DNA of 64,000 nucleotides from CBDFNC01 sp965249895 (GTDB taxonomy: Bacteria; Pseudomonadota; Gammaproteobacteria; Enterobacterales; CBDFNC01): positions 1 through 64,000 of the forward strand of contig CBDFNC010000005.1 in NCBI GenBank assembly GCA_965249895.1, read 5' to 3'. Each line of letters opens with the position of its first letter. The first letter of the stretch is position 1. The translations under genes and the position numbers were made by a program. Positions 25,924 to 36,094 of this stretch are shown here, in pieces. The notes under the pieces were generated by a model. The model worked only from the letters and a program-made list of their open reading frames with translations. It was not told where the DNA came from and ran no database searches.

Positions 25924-27120
25924 TTATAAGCGCTTTAGTAATATTCCCTTTAGCTCCTGAGCAGTAAGAACTATTGGGTTAGTCTTCATGCTGTTACCGC
26001 CACTTTGAGTGGCAATAAGCTCTATATCCTTTTCGTTAACCCCATAGTGACTTAATTTCGCGATATCTAGCGTATCTGTCCACCGCCATAGCGTAATTTC
26101 AAGCTCTGAGAGGGCATTGTGGTGATCAAGGTTTGGCTTATTAGCCACTAATCGTCCAACCTGGGCATAGCGGCTGAGTGCGATAGAATCCGGTTGACGC
26201 TGTTTTAGCGCAGCAATATTGACTTCGGTAACAGCGGCTAGCGTCGTGCCACAGGCAACACCATGAGGAATAGGAAAATGAGCTCCGAGAGGCGATGCAA
26301 TACCATGTACAGCGCCCAAACCAGTCTGAGCGAGGCAAATACCTGAAATCATTGAAGCATAAGCAAGATACTCGGGGCCAGCCAGATCCCCTTCTGAGCC
26401 CATGCTGAATCCTCGCAAAAAGTATTCAATACCACTAAGTGCCAGGGCATCGGTAATGGGATTGCACCGAGGTGATGTGTAAGACTCAAGTAACTGAGTA
26501 AACGCATCCATGGCATTAGCAACTAATTGAGGCCTGGGACAATTGGCAAGCAGATCAGGATCTACGATAGCGACTTGTGCGGTCAATTGTTCATCCCGAA
26601 ACGATTTCTTAAAGCCTTGCTCATTACTGCTCAACACCGCATTCTTGGTCATTTCGCTACCTGTGCCAGCTGTGGTTGGCACTGCGATAAAGGGTAACGA
26701 AGGACCCGCAAAGGCAATCCCCCTACCAACACCTTCCAAATGATCCATGACAGAGTTTCCTTGTGCTAACAAGCCGGCAATTGCTTTGGCTGCGTCCAAC
26801 GGACTTCCACCGCCTATACCAACCACTACTTCAAACTTGTTATTTTTATGCTCTGCAACCGCTTGGTCTATCCATTCTGGTGATGGCTCTCCTGGTATGC
26901 GGATCAACGACCAGCGAATTCCTTTCTTGTTCAGATCCTCCTGCAATCGAGTCCAATGTGTTTGTTCAGTGAAAGATCGACCGCCAGTCACAATCAACGC
27001 TGACTGGCCGTAAACAGCAACCTCATCAGCCAGTTGAGATAACTCCCCCGCCCCGAACAAGATCCGTGGCAAGCGGGAAATGGTGAAACAATTTAGCTGC
27101 TCAGGAGTAACAGTAGACAT
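25924..27120 (-). CDS. Iron-containing alcohol dehydrogenase
   Basis: 398 residues, the usual group III ADH length. NAD(P) site GIGGGSPLDAAKAIAG near 99-114, AVPTTAGTGSEMTKNAV at about 148-164, metal ligands Asp in NAMDAFTQLLESY and His in GLGAVHGIASPLGAHFPIPHG near 265-285. It interconverts an alcohol and an aldehyde or ketone; substrate unknown. It stands alone. Confidence 0.9.
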   Translation of the reverse strand: MSTVTPEQLNCFTISRLPRILFGAGELSQLADEVAVYGQSALIVTGGRSFTEQTHWTRLQEDLNKKGIRWSLIRIPGEPSPEWIDQAVAEHKNNKFEVVVGIGGGSPLDAAKAIAGLLAQGNSVMDHLEGVGRGIAFAGPSLPFIAVPTTAGTGSEMTKNAVLSSNEQGFKKSFRDEQLTAQVAIVDPDLLANCPRPQLVANAMDAFTQLLESYTSPRCNPITDALALSGIEYFLRGFSMGSEGDLAGPEYLAYASMISGICLAQTGLGAVHGIASPLGAHFPIPHGVACGTTLAAVTEVNIAALKQRQPDSIALSRYAQVGRLVANKPNLDHHNALSELEITLWRWTDTLDIAKLSHYGVNEKDIELIATQSGGNSMKTNPIVLTAQELKGILLKRL

Positions 27121-27416
27121 GACTATCCCTTTCTTCTATTTATGTGTTTTAATCAGTTAACCAACACGATTACTTCAGGCGCGGGCTGCGTTTATGCAAG
27201 ATTATTCTAGCCAAAATAGATCCCGAGTAAAGAACTCAGGATCAGTGGCTTGATAATTATCACTTACTGAAGCAAGGACCGAGTGACTTAACGAGCTGTT
27301 GGTACGCACTCATACAAAAAAATAACAGGTTAGATAGAGAAAGGCAGTATTGACGCTACAACCAGAGCAATCGAATGGACCGATAAACCTGAGCAGTTTA
27401 TTGTTTGTCGAACATT
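27121..27416. other. Intergenic region
   Basis: About 300 bp with no gene, repeat or clear regulatory signal seen. It should hold the Fe-ADH promoter. Confidence 0.4.
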
Positions 27417-27509
27417 TTAACCGGGAGCTAAGCCATATGCGCCAGAAGCGCTTAACAACAAAGCAAACATCATAGGTAATATAAATTGTGACTTGGTATT
27501 ATTCAGCAT
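27417..27509 (-). CDS. 30-residue signal-peptide-like ORF
   Basis: Frame of 30 codons whose ribosome site (GGGAG) follows directly on the stop codon of the DUF4347 gene. The product is MLNNTKSQF then a hydrophobic core ending LLLSASGAYG-LA, a good secretion signal, then stop. It may be a real small exported peptide or the leftover N-terminus of a lost secreted protein that was co-translated with the large one. Confidence 0.4.
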   Translation of the reverse strand: MLNNTKSQFILPMMFALLLSASGAYGLAPG

Positions 27510-27519
27510 GCTTTGCTCC

Positions 27520-30500
27520 CTAAAATACCAATTTCTGGCTAACTTTTGTGGTAATAGTAATCACAGGGCGACCTTGCTCTGTGATGATTTCTACTTTAGC
27601 GCCGGGCTGAAAAAACAAATCAGTTATAGGTTCCGCCTCTTCCACCACCACGTCTGAATCCAGCAACTGAAACAGTACCCTGACACTATTGTCTGATACC
27701 ACGCCGATTTTAACCCTGACAAAACTATTTGGGGGTAACACCTTTTGTTCTCCGTTAAAAACGATAGTGTCAGAGATTGGCATTTTTTGGCTAGTCACTT
27801 CAACCTCTCCCGTCGCTGCGACGCTAACCTGATTACCCCCCTGCTTGATCAGGATTTGGTTCTGCGCATTTCCCGTCCCCAGATTGAGCTCGCTGAATCC
27901 CAGTTGATCCACTTTAGCCACCAAAGGCTCACCACTTGGCAACTGAGTTTCCAGCTGAGTTAACCCATCTGCCGAGATAGACGTCTTACTATTTGCCAGC
28001 TTAACGTCCAACTGGCTCACCTCGCCTTGGGCGTTTTCTACCTTCACTTCGGCTTTATCACTGTGCAACAGAGTGGTTACTGTAACTCTTTGAACTTGCC
28101 CTTGTGCATCAGTTTTCTGAGCCTTAGTTTTGGTTTCAATCGTCCCATCAGCTAACATCTTGGCTTGGGTATCCGTCGCAGTTGAATTAAAGCTGGTTGT
28201 ATCACCATTACCAGACACCTCACCGCCGACTTCACCCGTATTGGTAATATTAGTGTTAAGGGACTTAACGTCACCAGATTGGTCTGTCACATCAACCGCC
28301 AGACTCACTTTATTTTCTTCCACTGTTCGTTGTGGAGTTAACGATGTATCCGTACTAATTTCGGCGGTGCTGGTTATGTCACCCTGCCCATCCTTTAACG
28401 GCACCTTAATAACCCGGTTGCTTTCAGCAGAATCCGTGGAGGCGTTATTATCTTCAAAAAAGTCGTCACTTGGATCAGGAGTTGGTGTCGGGTTAGGCGC
28501 CGGAGGTGGCGGCGTGGTATGGGTGATCGTTACCACATCCACCGCATTTGAGGTATTTCCGGCGCTATCTTCTGCCACCACCACAAAGTTATTACCGCTA
28601 TTGGCAGCCAGGGTCAGAGTGATTGACCAGGCATTGGCAACCACCACAGAGCTGCCGAGCACAGAGGCACTGTCAGCCGCACCATCATTATCCGCATCCA
28701 CATAGGTCTTAACAGTGACGCCATTTTCACTATGACTGCCAGATACTGAGAAGCTGGTAGAGCTGACGCTTTGCGCCACCGTTGGCGATACTATCACTGG
28801 GTCGGCTGGTGGAGTGGTGTCCAAGCTCACCGTAATACCGTTAGTCGCATCACTGATATCCGTCGTGGCAGCCGCTCCCTGCATCCAGTCTTCTGCGGCA
28901 TTAAGGTTATACACTACAGCATCTTCTGACTGAGTACCGTTTTGGTTTAGTAGCGCACTTACCGCCACTTTATCGCCGCTGTTTAATGTGACGCTAAAGC
29001 TAGTTTCATTGGTGATTTCAACATTAGCCGTGGTGAGTGTGTGGGTACCGCTGGCTTGTCCTTTTATAATTAACTTAGTGACGTCAACATCATTGGTCGC
29101 ACCGTCTTTTTTCACAAAGCGCGTTCCTGTTGCTACTAATACACCTGTGGGGGCATCATAAGTGGCGGAGGTGATGGCTGGCGGAGCCGTATTACTCACT
29201 GTAATGCTGTTACCTGTGGTATCGGCAATAACGGCACTGTTTGCCGCCCCCTGAAGCCAGTCTTCAGCAACGGCGATATTTAAGGTCGTGTTATCACCGG
29301 ATTGAGTTCCATCAGCATTGAATAATCCATTAACATTAATCTTATCGGTATCATTAAGGGTGACTGTAAACTGAGTCCCAGAAGTCACCTCCACATTAGG
29401 TGAAGTCAGAGTATAAGTCGCACTGCCTTCGCCCGTCAGGGTTAGCAGGGATACATTAATGTCATTGTTCGCACCAGATTTACTGACAAATCCTGTCCCA
29501 GTTACCACCAGCTGCTTGGTAGCGGCATTATAAGTAGCCGAGGAGATGCTTGGCACTCCTACGCCGCTAACAGTAATAGCATTGGTGGCATCCGCAAAAT
29601 TCTGACTGACCGTTGCAGATCCCACCATATAATCGTCAGCAGCATTGAGATTATAGGTTGTGCTGCCATCATCGGCCTGGGTGCCATTTTTATTGAGCAG
29701 CCCATTGACGATAAGTTTGTCTGCGGCTGAAAGGGTTACGCTAAAACTGGTCGCATCCGTGATTTCAACATTACCTGAAATTAACGTATGGATATTGGTG
29801 CCTTCGCCTTTAAGCGTCAGCTTGGTGAGGTCGATATCACTAGCCCCCACTTTACTAACAAAATTGGTCCCGGTTACAGTCAATGCCCCGCTGCCCGCAT
29901 TATAGCTAGCAGAGGTTACCGCGGGATTGGCCGAATTACTGACATTAACCGCATTACCGGTAAGATCTTTGATATCGACGTTACCTGCCCCACCGGCCAT
30001 CCAGTTATCAGCCACAGCAATATTGTAGGTATGTCCACCATCGGAACTTAGCAGGTCTTTATTTAGAATACCGTTGACGTTACGTTTATCGGTGGCACTA
30101 AGGGTCAAGGTAAAAGCGGTGCTTGAAGCAATATCTACATTGGCTGTGTCGGTTAAAGTATAAGCATCTCCACCAGTCCCACTAAGAGTGACTTTATTGG
30201 CAATCACATCATTGGAACCACCATTAACGCTGGACATTCTAGCCCCGGTCACAACCAATGAACCGGTACTCGCATCATAAGTGGCCGACGTAAAAGTTGG
30301 CTTGGCGTAGTTACTGACCGTGATACCACTTGTCGCAATTGCAGTATTACCTGTGGTTACATTAGCGACAAAGTCATCAGCAGCCGCGAGGTTATAAGTC
30401 GTGCCATCGTCCGCGCTAGTATTGTTTTTATTGAGTAAGGCATCCACTCGCAGCTTGTCCATACCTGACAACGGCACAGTAAACTGGGTCGATGAATCTC

Positions 30501-31956
30501 TTTCAACATTGGTCGCCGAAGTGAGGGTATACGCGGAGCCGCCGCCCCCTTCACCGGTCAGGGTCAGTTTATTCACGGTAATATCATTGGCCGCACCGGA
30601 TTTGGCTTCGAAGTTAGTACCAGTAACCACCAGGTTACCTATCAAAGAGTCGTAAGTTACACCTGAGATGGTTGGGCCAGATTGTGGAGCTACGTGGTTT
30701 GATAGAGTAAAACCAGAGATCCCGTGATTAGCCTGCCCACTATCCACCCCTCCAGAGCATACTTTTACCGTAAACTTATTCAGAGCTTTACCGGTAATGT
30801 TACTTATACTAACAGCTCCATTGTTCGCATCCGTCTTAGTAATCGTATTCGTCCCAACAGAGGCATCATTAGCAGCATAAAAACCTTCAATAGTAATGTC
30901 ACACGCATTTGCCCCACTATAGGTTAGTAGCGAAAGACTATCCAGCTCAAAGCTAGATAGTGCATTTGTATCCGTAATAGTGAAAGTAAATGTCGCTTCA
31001 GCATTATTACCTGTAATGTAAAGCGCTGTTGTCGCATAGTCGGAAACTTGATATGGGGCATTAAGAGTCAAATCACCTGAAGTAACCGGGGTAGTACAAT
31101 TGCCGGAATCACAAAATGTATTGGGTGAATAAACAGTAGTGAATGCCAATGTATCGTGAAAATCTTTTAACGCCAACTCGCTAAACGGATGTCCACTTTC
31201 AATGCTTCCCTGATTGATTTCAAGCTCCCAGTCTGACTGGAATTGACCACTACCTGTATTATCGTCAGAAGCAGCCACGTCAATATTGGCTGTCCCGGAT
31301 ATTAATTCCAGTAAATCTAGCCCTTTTTGGCTTTTGGCCAGTTCACAGCCATAAAATAATAGATCCGCTCCCTCCTTCATCGCACCATCCAATGCAGATA
31401 GGGTGTCGACCTCTTCTTTTAGCAGTGACTCAGTGATCTGACTTGCCCCCAGGTAAACCACGCCATCAGCGCCATGAGAGACGATATGCAATGCATCCAG
31501 GTTTTGGTAGCGAGATAGAATATTTTTAAGCTGCGTTAAACCATTTTGTTCGGAATTAACTTCAACAATCTCTGTCCCTGGCTTTAAGTCACGATAGAAG
31601 AGATGTTTATCAGGCACAGCTTGATCTATGATCACCAACTCTTTAACAGGGCTATGCTGATGAATATTGAGCGCTACATTGCTGTAATGCTCAGCCTTTT
31701 CAGCTGTATTCCTGTTGTCAGGGGATTGCAAATAAACATCTAATGCTGGGCTAGTCACCGCTTGCTGCTTAGCAGGTGAACCGTCAGCCTTCGCCGATTT
31801 GTAAGAATTAACACTGCTAGCGTTTAGCTCATTAATTGGAGGAAAGCTTGCGTCTCTCCCCCTGCCAATATAGCTTGCTAATACTTGTAAAGGCGCAGTA
31901 CACATACCAACAGACATCATTAATGATGCTACGCCATTAAACAGTTGTTTATTCAT
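27520..31956 (-). CDS. Large exported DUF4347 repeat protein (adhesin-like)
   Basis: 1,478 residues from ATG 31956, which starts a signal peptide (MNKQLFNGVASLMMS..QVLAS). The longer frame upstream overlaps the sulfotransferase gene and is rejected. A DUF4347 domain (about 105-250) has LHIVSHGADG, LLFYGCELAKSQ and VAASDDNTGSG. Then come five tandem repeats of about 105 residues (about 430-1060), each opening like ATYDASTGSLVVTGT and closing NGLLNKNGTQS...DDWM. Next are a bacterial Ig-like domain, a PNPTPTPDPSDD linker and a C-terminal part of about 300 residues. No LPXTG, autotransporter barrel or RTX nonapeptides were seen, so the secretion route is unclear. DUF4347 proteins are typically very large surface or secreted proteins. 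Confidence 0.85.
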   Translation of the reverse strand: MNKQLFNGVASLMMSVGMCTAPLQVLASYIGRGRDASFPPINELNASSVNSYKSAKADGSPAKQQAVTSPALDVYLQSPDNRNTAEKAEHYSNVALNIHQHSPVKELVIIDQAVPDKHLFYRDLKPGTEIVEVNSEQNGLTQLKNILSRYQNLDALHIVSHGADGVVYLGASQITESLLKEEVDTLSALDGAMKEGADLLFYGCELAKSQKGLDLLELISGTANIDVAASDDNTGSGQFQSDWELEINQGSIESGHPFSELALKDFHDTLAFTTVYSPNTFCDSGNCTTPVTSGDLTLNAPYQVSDYATTALYITGNNAEATFTFTITDTNALSSFELDSLSLLTYSGANACDITIEGFYAANDASVGTNTITKTDANNGAVSISNITGKALNKFTVKVCSGGVDSGQANHGISGFTLSNHVAPQSGPTISGVTYDSLIGNLVVTGTNFEAKSGAANDITVNKLTLTGEGGGGSAYTLTSATNVERDSSTQFTVPLSGMDKLRVDALLNKNNTSADDGTTYNLAAADDFVANVTTGNTAIATSGITVSNYAKPTFTSATYDASTGSLVVTGARMSSVNGGSNDVIANKVTLSGTGGDAYTLTDTANVDIASSTAFTLTLSATDKRNVNGILNKDLLSSDGGHTYNIAVADNWMAGGAGNVDIKDLTGNAVNVSNSANPAVTSASYNAGSGALTVTGTNFVSKVGASDIDLTKLTLKGEGTNIHTLISGNVEITDATSFSVTLSAADKLIVNGLLNKNGTQADDGSTTYNLNAADDYMVGSATVSQNFADATNAITVSGVGVPSISSATYNAATKQLVVTGTGFVSKSGANNDINVSLLTLTGEGSATYTLTSPNVEVTSGTQFTVTLNDTDKINVNGLFNADGTQSGDNTTLNIAVAEDWLQGAANSAVIADTTGNSITVSNTAPPAITSATYDAPTGVLVATGTRFVKKDGATNDVDVTKLIIKGQASGTHTLTTANVEITNETSFSVTLNSGDKVAVSALLNQNGTQSEDAVVYNLNAAEDWMQGAAATTDISDATNGITVSLDTTPPADPVIVSPTVAQSVSSTSFSVSGSHSENGVTVKTYVDADNDGAADSASVLGSSVVVANAWSITLTLAANSGNNFVVVAEDSAGNTSNAVDVVTITHTTPPPPAPNPTPTPDPSDDFFEDNNASTDSAESNRVIKVPLKDGQGDITSTAEISTDTSLTPQRTVEENKVSLAVDVTDQSGDVKSLNTNITNTGEVGGEVSGNGDTTSFNSTATDTQAKMLADGTIETKTKAQKTDAQGQVQRVTVTTLLHSDKAEVKVENAQGEVSQLDVKLANSKTSISADGLTQLETQLPSGEPLVAKVDQLGFSELNLGTGNAQNQILIKQGGNQVSVAATGEVEVTSQKMPISDTIVFNGEQKVLPPNSFVRVKIGVVSDNSVRVLFQLLDSDVVVEEAEPITDLFFQPGAKVEIITEQGRPVITITTKVSQKLVF

Positions 31957-32005
31957 ATTTGCGACCTTGGAACTTGGTGCGTTTATCTGGGTAAACGTAT
32001 AATTA

Positions 32006-32839
32006 TTATCGAATGCTATTTGCTGTCTTTTGCGCGATGATGCTAGCTGAAGTGCCCGTATTATCCTGCCAAAACGCCATTTCACTATACTTTTGAAATA
32101 AATCCGGCGGCAATATGCTACGTCTCGCTTTAAATTCTACTTTTCGTCTAACGGTATGCAGCCCCTTAGCGCCTAAATTGGAGTCAAACTCATTTTCTTT
32201 ATAATCAACATTGTTAAAGTCATGAGAAAAGTTATGTCTATTTATAAACTGGTATAACAACTCGATAGTACGTTGGGGGTGCTGAGTAAGCAGATCATAA
32301 TCTATCAGCAATAGTCGCTCGGAAAACTCACCATAGTAAGCTTCTTTTAATGCCGTCCAAGCACTACCTACTGTACCGCCAGCATTAATCAATGACTCAC
32401 AGCGGGAATATACTGTCTGTCGACTTTGCGGATTAAACATACGGCTATAATCAAACGGATTTTTCCGATATATCCGCTCAAAGCTGTCCATCACCCAAGC
32501 GGGATTACGGACACAGCAAATAACTTTGAAATCACCGAATAATTCGGTTAATTGATGCATTCGCGCAGTCCAGATACGGTTGGTATCAAAGATCACATCA
32601 AAATCAGTTTTATCTTGATAATAAGCACCAAACAACGCATGACACATCTGTTTGCGTTTTTGCTCATTGAAAAAGGTGTAGAACTCACCACCCGCGCCAA
32701 TCTGTTCCAGGCAAGTGTTGACCAAGGCGGCAACTGGGCTGCTCATCGAAGCGTAAAAGGCTGGGTTTTGTCGCAGAATACCCGCAAGAAGTGTAGAGCC
32801 CGAGCGAGGTAAACCAGATATAAAGTGATATTGGCTCAT
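32006..32839 (-). CDS. PAPS-dependent sulfotransferase family protein
   Basis: 277 residues. A 5'-phosphosulfate loop GLPRSGSTLLAGIL lies at residues 9-22 and the 3'-phosphate region CCVRNPAWVMDSFERI near 105-120. It transfers sulfate from PAPS, or acts as one of the related bacterial proteins of unknown acceptor. It lies 49 bp upstream of the DUF4347 gene on the same strand, so the two may be co-transcribed and the acceptor could be a surface product; this is inference. Confidence 0.82.
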   Translation of the reverse strand: MSQYHFISGLPRSGSTLLAGILRQNPAFYASMSSPVAALVNTCLEQIGAGGEFYTFFNEQKRKQMCHALFGAYYQDKTDFDVIFDTNRIWTARMHQLTELFGDFKVICCVRNPAWVMDSFERIYRKNPFDYSRMFNPQSRQTVYSRCESLINAGGTVGSAWTALKEAYYGEFSERLLLIDYDLLTQHPQRTIELLYQFINRHNFSHDFNNVDYKENEFDSNLGAKGLHTVRRKVEFKARRSILPPDLFQKYSEMAFWQDNTGTSASIIAQKTANSIR

Positions 32840-33073
32840 AACAAGGGAACTCGATTTGCCCTAACTACAAAATCCCATTAAAAACAATGGAATAAAAACT
32901 TATAATATTCATACAGTTAAACTTAAAACCTGAATGTTTTATAAAGGATAAATTCAAATAATGTAGCATTATTAGATAAGGATAAGACAATACAAGACAC
33001 AGGGCAAACGGGTCTAAATTGTACAGCTGATAATAAATTTCAGAATAAATGAAGGATCATTTGACCGATCCTA

Positions 33074-33322
33074 TTGATCGTGACATATAATGCTCTTTGC
33101 TTAAGATTTACCATGACCCCCACCACTATCAGCAAAGTATTCAGCAGCGTATCCGACCCTCGTATGAACCGAACCAAGCGCCATTCATTGACTAACATTT
33201 TAACTATTTCTATCTGTGCCATTATCGCTGGTTGTGATGACTTTGAAGCCATCTCTGAATATGGCAAATCTAAGATATCGTGGTTTGCCGAGTTTTTTGG
33301 ATTTGACTCATGGTATCCCTAG
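33074..33322 (+). pseudogene. ISAs1-family transposase N-terminal fragment
   Basis: 82 codons matching the N-terminal DDE_Tnp_1-associated region of ISAs1/H-repeat transposases: FSSVSDPRMNRTKRHSL..ILTISICAIIAGCDDFEAISEYG. The rest of the transposase is missing; an IS5-like remnant follows immediately. Confidence 0.75.
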
Positions 33323-33391
33323 AGGGCGTTCTCAATTACCGTATATTGCTCAGTTCGAGGTAGAACCCCGGATTTCTATTTGAAATAATCG

Positions 33392-33886
33392 ATGGCCCGT
33401 ATAACCTTGCGTGATGACCAGTGGATGCGAATTGAGCATTTACTACCTGGAAAATCATCGGACTGTGAGGTCACTGCCAAGAATAACCGGCGCTTTCTGG
33501 AAGCGGTCCTCTGGATTGCCCGAACCGGTGCCCCTTGGCGGGACATGCCATTTGTGTTTGGTCACTGGCATCGAGTTTATGTTCGATATAGCCGCTGGTC
33601 AAAAAAAGGCCATTGGGAGGCCATATTTAACGCATTGTCTGAAGATAGAAACCTTGAATATGTGATGGTCGATGGCAGTATTACACGCGTTCATCAGCAT
33701 GGAGCGCCAAAAAAAACGTTAGAAAGAAGAGTTCGTTAGTAAATCCCGTGGCGGATTAACTACGAAAATTCATGCTGCTGTTGATGCGCTGGGCCATTAC
33801 TCCTTTACCCTGGCGGAGCAGATTACCAAGAGACAGCGCAGGCCACTGAATCAGACTGCAGTGGCCTTGGAGGAAGCCTTAGAGTA
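33392..33886 (+). pseudogene. Truncated IS5-family transposase
   Basis: First frame (33392-33739) gives an IS5/IS427-type N-terminal half: WMRIEHLLPG, RRFLEAVLWIARTGAPWRDMP, VDGSITRVHQHGAPK. A frame change near the AAAAAA run at 33711-33716 continues as SKSRGGLTTKIHAAVDALGH and ends TAVALEEALE. The catalytic C-terminus is absent, so the element is dead. The frame change itself is normal for IS427-group elements. Confidence 0.8.
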
Positions 33887-33916
33887 ACTTTTCGTACGGT
33901 TGGACTTCAGACCCCA

Positions 33917-35128
33917 TTACCGCCCCGTACACTCAGGCCTTTCCAAAACGACTTGCCCCGCTAGTAGGTGGTTGCAACATGCAGCTGTGAGTAAAACCAC
34001 AACCCCTGATGCTATGGTAACCATAAATCCAGCTTGAACTCCGGCTATATCTATCACCCACCCTGCAATTACAGCCCCCATAGCCACACCGATCCCCAAG
34101 CCAGTGATCATCCAGGTTAACCCCTCTGTTAGTTTTGTTGAAGGGACAATTTCTTCCACCAACCCCATGGCGATAATCATCGTCGGAGCAAAGAACAAGC
34201 CGGCAATAAACACCGAAGCCGAAAAAGTAAAAGTGTCATAAACCAACAGCAATGGTAGGGTCATTATCGCAGTACCTAATGCCGTATATAAAAACTGACG
34301 CTCCAATGGGGCACGCATTTTCATTACACCAAACGCCAGACCAGCAAGACAAGAGCCAACCGCATATGCTGATAGAACTATACTGGCTGCTACTGGTTGA
34401 CCCTGCTGTTTAGCAAAAGCCACGCTTATTACATCAATTGTGCCGACAATCGTACCAAGCGCAATCAGAGCCAAAACCAACATTTGCATAGCCCGCGAAT
34501 TTAATAAAACCCCTGTACTGTCTTGCGTTGACGCGTTCAGTGACGGCTCCGTCTGCTTCTGCAACACAAATGCTGTTACACCAATGCCGAGTAACACCGC
34601 TGCCGCGAGTGGCCCTGCTTCAGGCATAATCGTCACGCTAAGCCCTACGGAGATGGGGGGCCCAATGATAAAACAGACCTCATCCATCACTGATTCAAAT
34701 GAATATGCTGTATGCAACCGTGAGGTACCGCTGTACGCCTTTGCCCAGCGAGCTCTGACCATTGCTGGCATACTCGGCATACAGCCAGATAATGCTGCAA
34801 ATAAAAAAAGCGTCCAGTCAGGCGCCTGATAATGCGTACAGATTAATAACAACAACATTGAGATCACGCTCACTGCTGTCGCATAGGGCAGAACCTTACT
34901 TTGGCCATATCGATCAACAGCCCGAGAAATTTGTGGCGCCATGATTGCCATGGCAAAGGTGAACGTAGCTGCAACCGCTCCCGCCAACCAGTACGAGCCT
35001 CGAATTTGTGAAAGCATGGTAATGATACCTATCCCTGTCATAGAGATAGGCATACGCGCGATCAGTCCGGAGACTGAAAATGCTATCGCCCCGGGCATAC
35101 TGAACAGTTCTTTGTAAGGATTTGTCAT
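33917..35128 (-). CDS. MFS transporter
   Basis: 403 residues with about twelve membrane helices and the loop 2-3 signature region PQISRAVDRYGQSKVLPYA. It resembles the YcaD/sugar-efflux class of major facilitators. Divergent from a TetR regulator with two visible operators between, so it is probably a regulated efflux pump; substrate unknown. Confidence 0.85.
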   Translation of the reverse strand: MTNPYKELFSMPGAIAFSVSGLIARMPISMTGIGIITMLSQIRGSYWLAGAVAATFTFAMAIMAPQISRAVDRYGQSKVLPYATAVSVISMLLLLICTHYQAPDWTLFLFAALSGCMPSMPAMVRARWAKAYSGTSRLHTAYSFESVMDEVCFIIGPPISVGLSVTIMPEAGPLAAAVLLGIGVTAFVLQKQTEPSLNASTQDSTGVLLNSRAMQMLVLALIALGTIVGTIDVISVAFAKQQGQPVAASIVLSAYAVGSCLAGLAFGVMKMRAPLERQFLYTALGTAIMTLPLLLVYDTFTFSASVFIAGLFFAPTMIIAMGLVEEIVPSTKLTEGLTWMITGLGIGVAMGAVIAGWVIDIAGVQAGFMVTIASGVVVLLTAACCNHLLAGQVVLERPECTGR

Positions 35129-35175
35129 AAAAACTCCAGATAATTAATCCATTTAATTAGCCCCTTCTTAAACTA

Positions 35176-35225
35176 ACATACGGGGCGTATATTAATTTAA
35201 TTGACATACCATCCGTATGTCAATT
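35176..35225. promoter_or_regulatory. Paired TetR operators in MFS/tetR divergon
   Basis: Site 1 (35199-35225) is a perfect 11-bp inverted repeat, AATTGACATAC-catcc-GTATGTCAATT. Site 2 (35176-35192) repeats the core with the same 5-bp spacing, ACATAC-ggggc-GTATAT. Both lie between the two start codons. Confidence 0.8.
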
Positions 35226-35260
35226 ATAAATGTAACGACAATAATGACCCGGAGTCACGT

Positions 35261-35860
35261 ATGGCACGCAAACCCAGAGCAGAAATGATTGAAGAAACCA
35301 GACATAAATTGATAACGACAGCACGCCAATTGTTCGGCACCTTAGGTTATGCGAATACGGTTATGGATGAACTTACCGCCAAGGCAGGAATGACAAGGGG
35401 GGCGCTGTATCATCACTTCGGGGATAAAAAAGGACTATTCCTTGCTGTTCTTCAGCAGATTGATGCCGAAATGGACGCTCGACTGGCGGTGATTTCGGCG
35501 AACTCGCCGGATGCCTGGAGTGCACTCAAAGGCCGTTGCCACGCCTACCTAGAAATGGCGACCGAGCCGGAAGTGCAGCGAATAATGCTGCGCGACGCTG
35601 CTTCCGTGTTGGATGTCAAACAACGTCAGGCCATTAAGCTACAGTGTATTACTTCAATAAGCGCGCTGCTGAATAGCCTAATGGATGAGGGTATGATCAC
35701 CGCGACCTCCCCGGAAGTTCTAGCCAGGTTGATAAATGGTGGGTTAATGGATGCTGCATTATGGATAGCCAACAGTGACAACCCTTTTGCAGACTTGCCT
35801 CAAGCGTTAGACGGACTGGATATATTGCTCGACGGGTTGAAAGCAAACAAGTCGCCCTAA
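35261..35860 (+). CDS. TetR-family regulator
   Basis: 199 residues from ATG 35261, chosen for the GGAG ribosome site and because the earlier in-frame ATG lies inside the operator. HTH at about 12-58: TARQLFGTLGYANTVMDELTA, GMTRGALYHHFGDKKGLF. The C-terminal ligand domain resembles the group that represses adjacent transporters. Likely represses both itself and the MFS gene. Confidence 0.92.
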   Translation: MARKPRAEMIEETRHKLITTARQLFGTLGYANTVMDELTAKAGMTRGALYHHFGDKKGLFLAVLQQIDAEMDARLAVISANSPDAWSALKGRCHAYLEMATEPEVQRIMLRDAASVLDVKQRQAIKLQCITSISALLNSLMDEGMITATSPEVLARLINGGLMDAALWIANSDNPFADLPQALDGLDILLDGLKANKSP

Positions 35861-36094
35861 GACCAACTTTAGACGTTTAGTGATTTTCAAGACGGTTGTA
35901 ACCCTTCAAACTGTATTATCTTACTACCGCTCTATACATAGAACGTCCCCCAAACATCACGATTGAGGGATCCTTCTACCAAATCTCCACCCTGAAGCTC
36001 CTATATTGATCCTGCGGCCATATTCTTATAGCCCACAATGTCGGACCTCCATGAGCGCTAGGACGACGAACGAGTATTTCAAAATGGCAACTAC
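35861..36094. repeat. Decayed MITE-A end near rsgA
   Basis: The part at about 36040-36094 matches the right end of 37587-37836 with many changes (ATGTCGGACC.CCA..., then TTTCA..A.GG..ACTA). It abuts the rsgA stop. The rest of this gap shows nothing. Confidence 0.5.

Noticed and set aside
28130..28705. 191-residue ORF antisense to the DUF4347 gene
   Set aside because: Low-complexity complement of a Thr/Ser/Val-rich repeat protein; no ribosome site or domain.
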